64,000 bases of DNA from Seribacter sp963934295 (lineage in GTDB: Bacteria; Verrucomicrobiota; Verrucomicrobiia; Opitutales; Seribacteraceae). The stretch's first letter is position 1; each line of letters opens with the position of its first letter. Position numbers and translations under genes: made by a program. Positions 63,821-64,000 of this stretch are shown here, one piece after another. The notes beneath the pieces were generated by a model. The model was not told the DNA's origin. It saw nothing but the letters and a program-made list of their open reading frames with translations, and searched no databases. Where the stretch lies: the NCBI GenBank assembly GCA_963934295.1, contig CAWVXY010000009.1, positions 1 to 64,000 on the forward strand. Direction: 5' to 3'.

Positions 63821-64000
63821 AGAGAAAATTTCGAAGTCTCTCTTGGCTATCGGTTCTTTTGTTACTGCAAAGATCACCGGCAATTCCTTGGGCAAAAAAT
63901 ATAATCCTTTCTTTCGGCAGTGTGGCCGAAAAAGTATGGTCTTGGAAAATGCTTCTTCCAGTATCAGCTTATGCAGGATCCTGGCATGCCTTATCGGGGG
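63811..64000 (+). CDS. Unidentified exported protein (partial, runs off right edge)
   Basis: A frame starts at ATG 63811 (or 63805) with a strong GGTGGAGGAGG ribosome-binding site just before it, overlapping the DUF4266 stop by 10 bp. The visible 63 residues start MQLKRKFRSLSWLSVLLLL, a signal peptide, followed by SFGSVAEKVWSWKMLLPVSAYAGSW. Too little is seen for a family; its position makes it the fourth gene of the operon. Confidence 0.55.
   Translation, partial: MQLKRKFRSLSWLSVLLLLQRSPAIPWAKNIILSFGSVAEKVWSWKMLLPVSAYAGSWHALSG

Overview
The window is a bacterial chromosome segment, moderately AT-rich and densely coded on both strands. It most likely comes from the PVC superphylum, probably Verrucomicrobiota (Opitutae-like). 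The grounds are a DUF1501 / pre-peptidase C-terminal (PPC) / DUF1549-DUF1553 cytochrome / WD40 cassette, two exported formylglycine sulfatases, an exported sugar isomerase-like TIM barrel with a Tat signal, an SHD1-domain protein, a GspG-like pseudopilin and a PulD-like secretin. This assignment is inference from gene content; no rRNA or universal marker lies in the window.

Layout. 1-6145 (minus): a tightly overlapping run of a C5-cytosine methyltransferase, an AddB-like nuclease and an AddA/UvrD-type helicase cut by the left edge. 6196-8813: a Tat-exported isomerase-like protein, a membrane hypothetical, VanZ and an IsdG/ABM-like monooxygenase. 8871-9761: four copies (one partial) of a roughly 130-bp hairpin repeat bracketing a GIY-YIG nuclease gene, followed by rmuC. 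11300-13756: a secreted hypothetical and a divergent HDOD protein. 13988-19012: two sulfatases, a GNAT and a gamma-glutamylcyclotransferase-like protein. 19117-24488: an FAD-dependent oxidoreductase, then an opposite-strand run of RHH protein, MscS channel with cyclic-nucleotide-binding domain, and secretin.

24688-34352 is the most distinctive block: four consecutive plus-strand genes for exported proteins (DUF1501; PPC; multi-CxxCH DUF1549/DUF1553; c-type heme plus WD40 plus long coiled coil). It is flanked by two transglutaminase-like proteins, one fused to a trypsin-like protease. 38892-39979 encodes a pseudopilin and a TPR protein. 40038-43631 holds three tandem flagellin paralogues differing in their central module. 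43717-49168 carries a BASS transporter, an F5/8-type protein, a degenerate SNase-like lipoprotein, a LysR regulator, a YwqK/MORN lipoprotein and DUF6428.

After an isolated tRNA-Thr(CGT) and a gene-poor stretch come DUF1737, a lipoprotein, a DUF3127 protein with an SSB-like acidic tail, an esterase-like alpha/beta hydrolase, a membrane-protein/P-loop NTPase pair, rarA, a fungal-type GH15 enzyme without signal peptide, an RRM protein, DUF6172 and a COG2509-type FAD protein. 61424-64000 is a DUF3570-ApbE-DUF4266 operon running off the right edge.

The genes suggest a motile marine or aquatic polysaccharide degrader with a large envelope/periplasmic inventory. No classical CRISPR array, prophage, insertion sequence or rRNA was seen. 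The best candidates for unexplained biology are the four-gene cytochrome/WD40 cassette, the GIY-YIG gene inside hairpin repeats, and the methyltransferase-AddAB operon.
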